This document shows, in pieces, positions 1 to 10,838 of a stretch of DNA of 56,424 nt (its first letter is position 1; each line of letters opens with the position of its first letter). The notes under the pieces are model-generated. The model did no database searches and was not told the origin of the DNA. It saw only the letters and a program-made list of their open reading frames with translations. A program made the position numbers and the translations under genes. Location of the stretch: NCBI GenBank assembly GCA_016098155.1, contig JAAAJB010000129.1, forward strand, positions 418-56,841, in the 5' to 3' direction. Source of the stretch: Actinomortierella ambigua (Eukaryota > Mortierellomycota > Mortierellomycetes > Mortierellales > Mortierellaceae).

Positions 1-64
1 CCGGCACCCCTCCCCCACATACACACCCCACACGAGGGGTGTGTATGTGGGGGAGGGGTGCCGG
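1..64. repeat. Perfect inverted repeat (hairpin) at the window edge
   Basis: Bases 1-29 are an exact reverse complement of bases 36-64, with a 6-base loop at 30-35. The arms are C-rich and G-rich and contain an alternating purine-pyrimidine stretch. The hairpin lies 41 bp beyond the stop codon of the mutarotase gene. The outer arm ends exactly on base 1, so an assembly break or fold-back artefact at a hairpin is as likely as a biological element. Confidence 0.9.
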
Positions 65-104
65 ACCCAAAAAAAAATCCGTGATATTTTCTACTTTTCT
101 ACGT

Positions 105-1725
105 CTATGTCAGAAGCCGGAGCTGAAAGACCGACTTTTGGCGATAGGTCTGTCCCTGGCGCAAGATAGCCATTGGTGCCCAGTCCTCATGGTGGATCGC
201 ATCCGGGATCCGGATCGGTTCGAGACACAGGCCAGAGAACGGTCCCTGAGCTGCTCGTCGAGTGGCTGTAACACCAGCATCCATAGTTGGAGTAGAAGAG
301 GACGAAGAAGTGGTGGTCGTGGTACTTTTGGTGGATGGTTGCTGTGCAGCGTCCAGGTATCCAGCCGCATAGACAACCAAGGCCGGTTCAGACGTCAGCA
401 GGCGCAGGGCGAGGCCTGTCGTGGCTGGGGCGCGGAGAGTGGCGACGTGGGGCGTGTGTGGGTAGTGGGCCTGGATGCCGATGGTCTTTAAAGATGATGC
501 CGAGATGGATGTAGCAGCAACAGCAGCAGCAGTAGCACCTAAGGGTGTGTCGAGCAAGTAGACGTGGTCATAACCGTAACCACCGGGGATGTTGTCGATA
601 CCTGGTCCTAGCAACGTGCCTTGATCTGGGTTTGCGGCCAGATCGAGACAAGGCGGGAGGTGCTGCAGGTTGGCGGGGAGATGGAGGATTTCGCCCGTCG
701 GGACTGGATGGTCGCTGCCGAGTCGGATCAGCGTGTTGGAGGCCAGCCAAAGGGTGTGGTCGCGGATCGAGCCCTCCACGAGTGTTGTTGCTTCCTTGTT
801 GTCGCCTTTTGATGATTTTGATATTGGAGAGGTCGCTGCCGTGGTGTTGTTGTTTAGGACGCCGTTGAGGTTCCAGTAGGTATGATTGGTGAGGCTTACG
901 ATGGTGGCGACCGCCGCCGCCGCCGTCGCGTCGTCCTTGTCGTGGTGGCAGTTGGGATCGGGTACCAGCTTAGCCTCGTACTCAATCTCGATATCGCCCT
1001 GGTCCGTGACCCGAAACTCGACTAGGGTCTCCAGTGTGCCAGGATAGCCATTGGCGTCCGCAGGATCCACCAGCCGAAGCTGGACCGCGTTTCTAGAGTG
1101 GTCGATGCGATGGGTGGTCCAGTACCGTTTGTCGAAACCCCAGGGCCCTCCATGTAGACAATCCTTGCCGTTCGATACCCGGAGTGGGAACGTCTTTCCA
1201 TCCAGCTGAAATTCTGCATGCGCGATCCTATTTGCATGTTTGAGAAAGAAAGGAAGATATATAGACACATAAAAAAAAAGCTCTTATCAATCTCTGAATT
1301 CTAAGCAGATGTACATTTCTTTTCCCACGAAAAAGAGAGAGAGAGAGTCTCTCTTCCTCCATGCTATTGAAACATGCAGGGAATAAAGAACACGGAGCTC
1401 CTATTCTTCTGACATTGGCTCACCTGCTGGCAGTTCTACCAATGGTGGCACCATAGTGAGGATTCAGGCCCTTGGCTTGGCGAATGTACTCCTGCCAGTC
1501 GTCAAACCCGAGAACGAGGTCTTGGATGTGGCCATTCTTATCAGGGCAGGTCAGGTGGGTGATCGTGGCACCATAGGTCAACAGGGTCACCGTGAGCACC
1601 TGTTCAGTGGCTGGCAAAGGCGACTGGTGCGGTATTGCCCACGACGACGGGTCCAAGGCCACCGAGATGACGTGTTGCTCCACAAGCTCAGGCTCTAGAG
1701 AGAGGACGTTTGTCTGGACAGGCAT
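105..1725 (-). CDS. Aldose 1-epimerase (galactose mutarotase)
   Basis: Two exons, 1725-1424 and 1227-105, separated by a 196-bp intron, give about 474 residues. The enzyme interconverts alpha and beta anomers of galactose or glucose and feeds the Leloir pathway in the cytosol. The splice joins GRTAS to RIAHAEF, rebuilding the family's GR-x-x-x-RI motif. Visible active-site signatures are CLHGG (His), SLTNHTYWNLNG (His), GYDHVYLLD (Asp) and FSGLCLEPIRIPDA (Glu). The family is usually near 340 residues. The extra length comes from Ser/Thr/Ala-rich inserts after the first His box and around the C-terminal quarter. The start at 1725 is the ATG of MPVQTNV, the first in-frame methionine after a low-complexity leader. 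The gene is transcribed away from the receptor gene, sharing a 1.4-kb intergenic region. Confidence 0.93.
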
Positions 1726-3091
1726 AGTGTAGAGTGGGGGGGGGGTACCACGTCCAATCACAAAAAAAAAGTGGGTTTCAAATAAATAAATGGCTCTGGT
1801 GTACTTCTCTTTCTCAGCCCACTGTGGAGAACGAGGCTGATGGAGACGTGGAGCGGAGACGAGGGGAGGGCGGGTGAGAGGGAGGGAGAGAGGGAAGGTA
1901 TAGAGGTATGGAGTGGAGAAAAACAACAATAAAAAAAAAAGTGCTGCAGGAAGAGAGAGAGAAAGAGAGAGGGAGAGAGAGGGAGAGAGAGAAAGAGCCG
2001 TTACAAAAAAAATTTGGTCATCCCGGGATCTCTTTATTACCGTCACTGTATACTCAAAAGACAGTGTGTGTTCATAAGCCAGCATGAGAGCATGAGGGTT
2101 TAGCGGTTGCTCTCAACTGCCAGGTTGTTGTCGCACGAAAACAAAAAAATAAAATAAAATATCAATGGAGACATCCCGCGGATGAGAGGAATAAGTGTGG
2201 AAGAAGGAGAGGGTAGGAAGGAGGAAGGGGCGAAGGGAGAAATGAACATGGAATATGAAGAGATGAAAGGGGCCTGATGCCATTCAATATCTCCAATAGG
2301 ACGATGGAGGTGAAGGAGACTGACAGAGAGAGTGCTGTGCGCGAGTGTATGTGTGTGTATGTGTGTGTATGTGAACTGCATGTGTGTGCACTTTATTCGA
2401 GGGAAAGGGGGAGAGTGTGCGTTAGAGATTAGGATTCAGTCTCTCTTGTGCACAACCAGGCACATGTCAGTCCCCTTCTCTCTCTATCTCTCCCTTCTCC
2501 GCTCATCCATCCAAAAGAAATGTTTGCCAGCAACCAACAAACTCACATTTTTCGATCCTGCTGAACAGCAATCCACACAGGAGGTGTTCTGTTGGAGTGT
2601 ACTTATGGGCTTGTGCTTTGCTTATGGGTTTGAGCTTTGGAAGGTGGCAGTGGATAAACCAAACATGTGTCCACGGGCAAAAAAAAAAAGGGCAGCCTAG
2701 ATTCATAAGACCAATATGCTGTGAACCCGGTCTTATTGCCCGTTCCAGGAACGGAGTTACATTTCCACAAAGAAGCAGCCTTAACCTTCGTCTTCCACAG
2801 CTTCACATTGCTTCTCAGGTCGCAAGTTGCCCATTTGATTCATCTCTTTTTTTTACTCCTCCACCCATCCATTCCTCATCCTTGTCCTCGACCTCCTCTC
2901 CCCCTCTTCTTCCCTCCCTCTTCCTCCCCTCTCCCTCCCCTTCACTGTCCCCTTCCCTGCCATCCACTGGCCTACCCCCACTTCTCCTCAACTCCATCCC
3001 AACCACCTTATCCCTTCCTCCTTCGGCACTCACCTTCACCAAAAAAAAGCATCACACCACCACACCCAACACACGCATTGCAGGAGCGAGA
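1726..3091. promoter_or_regulatory. Divergent promoter region with microsatellites
   Basis: This 1.37-kb region lies between the divergently transcribed mutarotase and receptor genes. It holds a GA-rich microsatellite (about 1951-1997), a GT/TATG-rich repeat (about 2344-2377) and a long pyrimidine tract (about 2845-3000) just upstream of the receptor start, as is common in fungal promoters. I see no convincing TATA box or conserved open frame. Confidence 0.5.
1951..1997. repeat. GA microsatellite
   Basis: Nearly pure GA dinucleotide tract with occasional AA or GG interruptions, in the 5' region of the mutarotase gene. Confidence 0.85.
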
Positions 3092-6000
3092 ATGGTTCGC
3101 ATCTTTTCCTCTCTGGTGGGCATTGCCGCTGCTGCGGTGGCTCTCCTGGGCACGGCTGAGGCGTATGGTTCAGGTACGCCCCCCTTCTTAGCCGTTCAAC
3201 GGCGCGCTGGGAAAATCACCAAATCGCTGAATGTCTCAGGGCAATCAGCCTGTCTCCTGTTCTCCTGTTGTAGTTCGGAGAATAGATCCTCTTTCCACCC
3301 AACTCTTTACACAACCAATACTCGCCCATATCGTTTTTCTCCCCTTCCCTCCCTCTCCTTGTGGCCTTGACGCCCCTCCCAAAAAACAACTTCACACATG
3401 GTTCTATGAACAGTGGCGACCTACTAGCACCTGATTGGACTGTACACCCTGCCTCGATTGCTTTTTACCAGTGCTCATATTTATTTGTTGCTGTCCAGCC
3501 CAGTGTTTCCTCCGCCCCATTGTTTACTGTCCTCGTGTGAATGAGCTCCCTCCCCCCTCCTTCCCAAGTCCCTTGGAGCCATTGCTACCTGAACAATGGT
3601 TTGAGCGACCCCTTGTGTCTTACTGAGCGTAGCCAGTCGGTGCTGGCCTATACAATGGTCAACCTCACCCCTGCTTTTCTCTTCAAGATATCCATCTTCA
3701 TCTGTGCAACATTGATTGACAACGACTGCCCTCCTCTCCCCCATTTTCCTTTGTCCCCCCCCTCTCCTTTTCGGAGGAGCACAAGAAGAAGAAAAAGAAA
3801 AAATAGTCGATCGTTGGGCGGGGGCTTTGGCCCTTTTGCTATTTTTTGTTCTTTGCTGAAATGATATGCAAGAATAATAGTAAATTATTGTGTCAAAGCG
3901 GCGAGACATGGGGGCGTACATATTGTTTTGTGCCCTCCCAATTTTCCTCTTGTCAGCACAGCTGCACGCATGTCCACTCTGCACGCCCATCCCCTCCCTC
4001 CCTCTCTCCGTCCGTGTCTCCGATCACTCTTTGTTGTTCATTTTCTTCCCTGGCAAACCTACCCTTGGTTGAAAAACCACTCTCTCCCCCCCACCCCTCA
4101 ACTGTCTCCACTTGGTGTGTTCTTTTTCACATACTCCCCAACGCTACTTCCGTGACTATCTATGCCTGCTTGTTAGCAGCACCCACTCCTCGGCCGTTAT
4201 CCTTGATCTTGGAGCCCCCCTTCAAACTCTTGCTCCTTTTCTCATGCGGTCTGTTGTTTATTTGCGCAAGCTCTGTCTGATGGACGCCATTAGCCACTTT
4301 TACTGAGAGAGAGAGAGGGGAGGGGGTTTCCAGTTCTCGCTAGGAGACTGGATATCCAGTTTGCCATCCTCTCTATTTCCACCTATTTACAATGGAGACT
4401 AATGCTCATCGTGTTTTTTGTTTGCTTCGAAAACCTCGTTTTACAATAGCTGTCGACTACGATGGACAACTCTGTACAGAATTTGTCAACTACAAGGTGT
4501 GGCTGCCGCCAGGCAGGACTGTCCAGTTGGTTGAGCAGGGTCTTGCCGCCATGGGTCTTTCCAAGAACGCAACAGACCAGATCCCTTTCGCGTGCTATGA
4601 TTCCTTCATGAAGTATGCCTGTTCTTCAGCATTTCCCATGGCCGAAGCGACCGCTAACCCATTAAGTGAGTCCAACCAACCAATGCTGGATCCGTCCTCA
4701 TTACTTTATTACCTTTTACAACAATCGGCTCTCTGTACAACGTCGACAAGAAAAAGAAAGCTAATACCACCATTTCTTCTTTCAATACCTTGGTAAAAAA
4801 AAACAACCAACGATAGTCTATAATGTACGGTTCACATGCAAGTCGACCTGCCAAAAAGCTGTGAACGACTGCCAGTTCACGCTGGGCATTGTCAAGCCAG
4901 ATGCGATCCCCAACTGCGACGGCCCCATCCCAGGCTCGATCACGCCCGAGATCCCGGCAGGCGTTGCCTTCCAGCCCAACGAACCCTGTCTGGCGGGAAC
5001 GTGCCTGAAGCCGCAGGGAGCCGATCAAAAGTGTCTGCCGGCGGTCGGAGGCGATGGGCTGCGTATCAAGTGTCCCGAGCCGTACTTCAAGGAGGACCAG
5101 CGGCTGATCAAGGAGGGTGTCCCGACCAGCGAGCAATACTGCAAGAACGGATGCTGTCTGCAATGCCCGGCCCAATACGCGCTGTACAAGGACGGCGCGC
5201 TCGACATTGGATTCAAGGTCACGGACTACACCCGAGCGGTCTCGACCGTGTTTTCGTTCCTGCTCATGATCTCGTATCTCTGCCTGCCCGAGAAGCGGTC
5301 GCACCCATCGGCACTGATCCTCTTCTTCTCGATCTGTGTGTTCCTCTTCTCCGTCGTCATCATCTTCCCGCTCACGGACCGGTACGGGATGCAATGCTCG
5401 GCCGACGGCGTCAACCCGAGCACTCAATTCAACAACCTGCGCTGCGCGATCCAGGGCGGCATCCTCATCTTTGCCTCGGTCGGCACGGCCGCCTGGTGCA
5501 CGGCCGTCATCGTCAATCTGCATCTGCACACGGTCTGGAACTCGGCCTGGATGGCCAGAAAGTATTGGTTGCTCCACATCCTGTGCTGGGGCGCCGCTGC
5601 CGCCATCTGTGGGACGGCCCTGGGTCTGGGCGAGGTCAAGTGGGAGTATGCGACGCTGTGTCTGATCTCGCAACACCGGGCCTCGGACATCTTTTTTTAC
5701 CCGATGGCGGCCATGATCTTCCCGGCGTTTTTGCTGCACATTGCCACTTTTATCCACATTGCCCGCATCTCCACCCAGGCCGGCGTCGACTCGGAGACAA
5801 TGTCGCGCTCGACCTTGTCCGCCGGTGCTGCGGCCGTGATCTCGCACCGTCGCCATGTGATGATGGCGATCAAGGTCCAATGGCGCGCGGCATTGATGGC
5901 GATCTGGGCGCTGGTCACAGTGACTTTTTACTGGCTGTTTTACTTTGTCCAGCTGCGCAAGATTGACCCACGGGATCTGGAGCTCCATATCTGGGAGTTT

Positions 6001-6246
6001 GTCGCTTGTTTGAGCAAGGGTACCGCACACGATACCTGTGTCGAGACCATGAAGGATGTTGTCCCACCGTATGTGCTCATGATTGCGGCCGAGTTTGCCG
6101 TGTCGACCATCGGTACCGTCATCTTCTTGGTCTTCTTCAAGGCCGCCCTGTGGGAGGAGTGGAAGGAGTGGTTCGCTAACGTGAGCTATTTCCTCCGCGG
6201 TCGACGAACTCAACAGAAGGAGCAGGAGCAGTTCTTTGTCATCTAA
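3092..6246 (+). CDS. Frizzled/Smoothened-like seven-transmembrane receptor
   Basis: Exons 3092-3173, 4450-4665 and 4817-6246 give 575 residues. Residues 1-24 form a clear signal peptide ending AEA. Residues about 28-110 are a cysteine-rich extracellular domain with Frizzled-type spacing, including CTEF, FACYDSFMKYAC and FTCKSTCQKAVNDC. A second Cys-rich stretch follows to about residue 225. Seven hydrophobic helices lie near residues 240-258, 267-290, 310-335, 348-370, 390-414, 458-478 and 518-542. The cytosolic tail is short and basic. Frizzled-like receptors without Wnt ligands are known from early-diverging fungi and Dictyostelium; the ligand here is unknown. Intron 1 is 1,276 bp, far longer than the next intron (151 bp), so the link of exon 1 to the rest rests on the signal peptide and matching phase. 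Confidence 0.9.
3174..4449 (+). other. Unusually long intron 1 of the receptor gene
   Basis: Donor GTACGC at 3174 and acceptor ATAG ending at 4449 keep phase 1. The intron is 1,276 bp and pyrimidine-rich. I found no conserved coding segment inside it, although small extra exons cannot be excluded by eye. Confidence 0.7.
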
Positions 6247-7518
6247 AAAAAAAAAAATGGTGAACGGATATCCCTCTCTGTTTTCTTTATTATTATTTCG
6301 TTTCCGTGTTCCTCCCTTTCTTCCCCTTTGCATCATACATCCACATCCATAATAGTACATTAAAGGTGTTATTCAATCGTTTTCAAACCGATGGTAGGCG
6401 ATGGGTCGCCACCTGACTTTTTTTTTTACAATCTGTCCCCTCAACTATTGATGTTCAGTGTGTCGTGGCAAAGATCATCGGTTTATGTCCCGCCCCTGCC
6501 CTTGCCCTTGAACGATAGGATAGGGCTGAAAAAGACGTCGACCTCTATGCTCGCTGCTGGTCCCGCAGTCGCACTGTAAATCGCCTGCGATCGTCCCTTG
6601 TCTACTCCTTTTTCGTTTGTGCATATTGGAATGAGTAGCTATCCTATGACTGACATAGAGTACATATTCGTACTACACGCATACATTGCAGCAGAACCAT
6701 GAATCTGCGCATCATGTACGCTTGCTTCTGCATGCATAGGCAGGATGGCCAAAGAAACAAAATAAAAAAAAGGGTGATACGAGTCGCCGCCATGAACGGC
6801 AGAGTGAGAAGCCTCCCAAACACAGCTGGCTGAAAAAAAGTCAAAGCTCACCTCACACGAGGACGATGTGTATGTCACTAGCGATGTCACCTGACCACCA
6901 GCTCTTACGTGATGATAAGAGCTTTGAACATTCCACATACTCCCCAGATTAAGACGCTAATACCAACGTGCTTCTTTCTGTACCCCATTCACAACCCCCC
7001 CCCCTTCGGAGGATAGATAGAGAGATCGAATAAAAGGAACCTCTGTGCTGGCCATAGGACACAGGAACGCCGCCACTCAATCAATCCAGGACAAGAAGAC
7101 TCGGTGCAACATTAATATATCCTCAAAGCACGCACACAGATAGCTCCGTAACAACTCGTGCACGCGCCCATCACCCACCCCCATCCCGTTTGACAAGTAG
7201 GGTGGATCAAAGCCCTTGAAGATGCATTCCTTTCGGCGGAGGAAAATTAAAGAAAATCGTAATCTTTGGTGGGATCGTCGGACTTTTTTTTTCTTTCACC
7301 AGATTCTTCCCGCTGTTCGTCCAATGCAACGAGGGCCAGATTGAATCTGACCGTTCAAGATGTTTTTCTTATTCTTTTTCTCTTTTTCTCTCTCTTTTTT
7401 TTTGGTTTTCCTTTTCGCAGCCAATACACCCTCTTAATACACCTCTTAACACACCTCTTCTCGAGTAGAGTAGGCATCGCCCACAAAAAAAAAGGTTCAA
7501 ATGTACAACTTTGGGCAA
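6247..7518. other. Convergent intergenic region (3' ends)
   Basis: This 1.27-kb region separates the stop codons of the receptor (+) and Ubp8 (-) genes. It has T- and A-rich runs, homopolymer C and A tracts and no supported open frame. Both transcripts must terminate here; no specific polyadenylation site can be assigned. Confidence 0.5.
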
Positions 7519-10500
7519 CTACACTTGACGATAATCATAGTCAAGGTTCTGCTTGACATAAAATAGCATGTACCTAAAATAGGCGAGCGCAGACAGGTAG
7601 AAGAGAAATGCGGAATTAGTATCAAAATGATATTTCGCCACCAATTAAAATTGTCACTTGAGGTTAAAATAAATAAATAAAAAATAACGGGCAGCCACTT
7701 ACGCCTTGCTGGAGAGGGCTTCTTTCTGTGATGCCATGGTCACCTTGTGATCATCCAGCGAAAACCACTAAAAAAAAAGATAATATAAAAAAATAAACGA
7801 AATGTTAGAAATCACTCTACATGGTATGTTGCATCGTCAATAAAAGAAATCCCTGCTATAATGCCTTATCTCCGTACCTCACCGCGGTGCTTGGCGTAGG
7901 CTGTGTAATGACCCGTGTCCATCTTGCCTTGGTGGTTGATCACCGCAAAGAGGTTGTAGACATAGGACGGATTGGGATCAATCTCCGGTAGTGGGATGCC
8001 GGCCGATGACGACGACGACGAAGATGTTGACGACGAGTTTGACGTCACCGAGGAGGCGGACGAATTGGGCGTGTCGACATCCGACATGGGTTCTACTCCA
8101 CCCTTCTTACCGTCTCCGCTACTATTAGCACCCCCCGCGGCGTGTTTCTTGAGATGATTCCGAATCTTGCGCTTCGCCGGCGTGGTGTACTGGGTCATGT
8201 CCAACCTGTCTGGAAATCGAATCATGGTTTCGATCTTGGAAGCCCCCATGTAATGCTCAAACCGCTTCAGCTGGAAGCTCAACACGGGTGGGATCACCTT
8301 CATCGAAAGCTGCTTGGTTGCATCCTGCCCGTTCTTGCCACACTTGCTGCAGTTGTACTCGTTCGTCCCCAATCGCTCTGGGTGGGTGTAACGGTCCAGA
8401 CAGTCGGCCAGCGAATTGGGTCCTTCGTCCCGTGTGCTACCACTGCCGCCACTGCCACCGTTTCCGTTCGAGGCTCCTTCGGCCACAGACCCAGCCGCTC
8501 CGTTGCCGATGCCGTTCAATAATGGAGATGTGCTAGATGGAGATGAACTAGAGTGGTGGTGATGACCGTGCTTGTGGTGATGGTGATGGTGATGATGATG
8601 GTGATGGTGACGACGACGTGTGGGGCGCAAGTCCAAAGAGATATCGAGAATCGGATCAAAAGCCGACGTGACATTGCCACAGTTCAGACAGGTCACATCC
8701 GATTGAAGCACACCCGCAAACGTCTTGTGGATGATGCACCGACAGTTGTGGAGTTTGGAGTTGGGCGAGTTTGCATGTAGCTGGTTCAAGGCGCTGATGA
8801 AGAATTCGTGGGCGTCCTGCTGCGCATACCCTGCTAAATCGGAAGATGACTTCCACATGGTGATAAGGAAGCTGGTGGGTCCATAGGGTACCTTGTCTCC
8901 AGAATAAAACTATGGTGTCGGTGATGGACAATGAAAAGTACAGTAAGATAAGAGACCCTTTTTTTTTCGCTAGGCGAGGCCAAGGCGTGTCGTTTTTTCT
9001 TCTTTTTTTGGGTACCCACCTGTGAAAACAATTGATCCATTTCACAACCCATACAGTCGCTCTTGACTTCACATCGCTTTGAACTGTGCATGTCGCTCAG
9101 AAAGTATCCTCGCAAGAGCGGGTTGTGAATGAAGCACTGAAGTATGACGTTCATGAAGCATGTTGAGCCCATGTTACGGAGGCCTCGGAGTCCTAAAATT
9201 GGTTAAATTCAGAGAAAATGATCCGTTTCAGGGCGGGCAGGGGTGTTACCATTAGACAGATCTGCATGCAAAAAAAAATGTAGGTTGCAGTAGCGTGAGC
9301 AAATAAGACAGAAATAGGAACATTCTTGCTGCCGCTGCTTACCGACGCATGGTTTTAAATGAGTATTGGCACGGATCGCGGCTGCTTCTTTTGTTGAGGC
9401 GTGCCACTTGACAAAGCGAGGTCGTTTTGTCCCGCTCTCTGAAAAAGGGGGGGGGGAGAGGGAGGGATAAAAACAAATCCGCTCGGATTGTCAGAAAGGC
9501 TTTGATTGAACTTGTTTCATGCTATCATCATTTCTAGCCTTCACCTGCATCATACCTTGAACCATGGAAGTGGATTCCGCGCTTCGCAAAACCTCGTCCT
9601 TGCGGATGTTGTCAAAGTCGCGATCATAGACAAAGTCTCCGCAGGAATGACAATACAGGCTTCCCATACTCATCTCCATGGCTTGTTGTGGGAAAAGAAG
9701 GGACGAGGATAAAAAAAAATCAAGAGATTGAACCACAGCCCCCCCACACGCATGAACACGCACCATTGTGGTTAGAAGTGGCACTCCTAGTTCGTTTTTG
9801 TTTGTAACACAAACAGCTCATTGGGTACAACTAGCGCTTGTCAAACTCCATCTCTTTGTCTGCTTCCTCCTTTATATGTTGCCCTTACAAAGATGGTGGC
9901 CCGAGTCCTTGGCATGTGCCTGGGCATGGCGGCGCTTCCAACAGCCGATGGAGACACAATGCAGACAAGCGTGCATGCGACCCATGAGGGCGTGGCAAGT
10001 GAGGCAGGAAGGTGTCGGGAGCGCTGACTCTTTTGCCAAAGCAGCATTGTCCTGCACAAAAAGAAGAAAAGACAAATTAGCAACAACAGGAATTTCGTGG
10101 CGCCCAGTAGGGTTGTTGTTGTTCCTGTTGGGTTTTTTTTGTTCGAGCTCGAGCCCGCTTGTTTGCAGATCAGTGATATCCGCCTGCGCCGCCATCATCA
10201 CCCCCCCCCTTTCTCCGTTTGCCCCTGGAGATTTGATTCGTCTCCTTTTTTTTTCTTTGTGATCCAAGACTCCACCCAAAACCCAACCCTGCCTTCCTAC
10301 CCAACACCCCTCCTCCTTTCCCTTTCGCCTGTTTTGAGTCGTGTTTCTCGTTAGACTTGTGGGTTGTCCATTCGTATACTTTACAAAAAGTACCCCGTTG
10401 TCGCCGAACTGCACCTCCTTCCTCATCCATCATTCTGTACAACTGCTCTCTTCTTCCTTTGCTTCCTGCTTGGACTTTTTTTTTTGTTCCAAGTCGTGCC

Positions 10501-10838
10501 ACCAAAAAACAATATTGCCATGTTCTCTTTCCCTTTGAGTTTACCTCGCCGTGGCTACTATGCAGACTTTGCCGTTTCCTGGAGGGCAAGCCTCGATTGG
10601 AGAGCAGGCCTAGTTGGTGGCGGTGCTTGTAATGTAGCGCATAGCGGACGAGCACCTGGTAGTTGCTGAGCACCTCGGCTGTCCCCTTCTTGACGGTCTT
10701 GAGATGTGTGCAGCCATGGGATGCAGCCGACGAAGCGGATGCATTCCCATCCGCCCCACCGGCGGGAAACAGGTTTTGCGTCATGAGCCGGGTTCCCAGG
10801 GGAGGGGCCGTTGCAGTGGTGGTGGCGGGTAATGACAT
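7519..10838 (-). CDS. Ubiquitin carboxyl-terminal hydrolase, SAGA subunit Ubp8/USP22
   Basis: Nine exons: 10838-10545, 10051-9889, 9681-9556, 9438-9343, 9261-9250, 9192-9020, 8909-7878, 7767-7703 and 7573-7519, giving 671 residues. The family removes ubiquitin from histone H2B within the SAGA coactivator in the nucleus. An N-terminal UBP zinc finger carries CTHL, SCLTCHALM, HACLHC and YCHSCGDF. The USP domain starts at GLRGLRNMGSTC, with catalytic Cys242 and the oxyanion Asn kept. It also has GYAQQDAHEF, two CxxC zinc-ribbon pairs (CLNCG, CSKCG), the His box GHYTAYAKH (His622) and WFSLDD. The C-terminus AYMLFYVKQNLDYD matches USP22 endings. Odd points are a His run near residues 389-410, a Ser-rich insert, and a 12-bp microexon. 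The long intron before the zinc finger (493 bp) leaves the exon 1 end slightly uncertain. Confidence 0.93.
9250..9261 (-). other. 12-bp microexon of the Ubp8 gene
   Basis: The microexon is flanked by an AG acceptor (bases 9262-9263 on the + strand) and a GTAACA donor. It carries phase 1 on both sides. It adds the four residues DLSN (with split flanking codons) between the zinc-finger linker and the GLRGLRNMGSTC catalytic motif. Without it the splice still keeps frame, so alternative skipping is possible. Confidence 0.8.

Noticed and set aside
4836..5966. 376-codon + frame overlapping the receptor
   Set aside because: It is a shifted frame of the same exon with no recognisable domain; the splice phase selects the other frame.
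4654..6360. 568-codon open frame antisense to the receptor gene
   Set aside because: It mirrors the receptor's biased codon use; its translation is Arg/Asp/Gly-rich with no family motif, while the + strand shows a clear 7TM protein.
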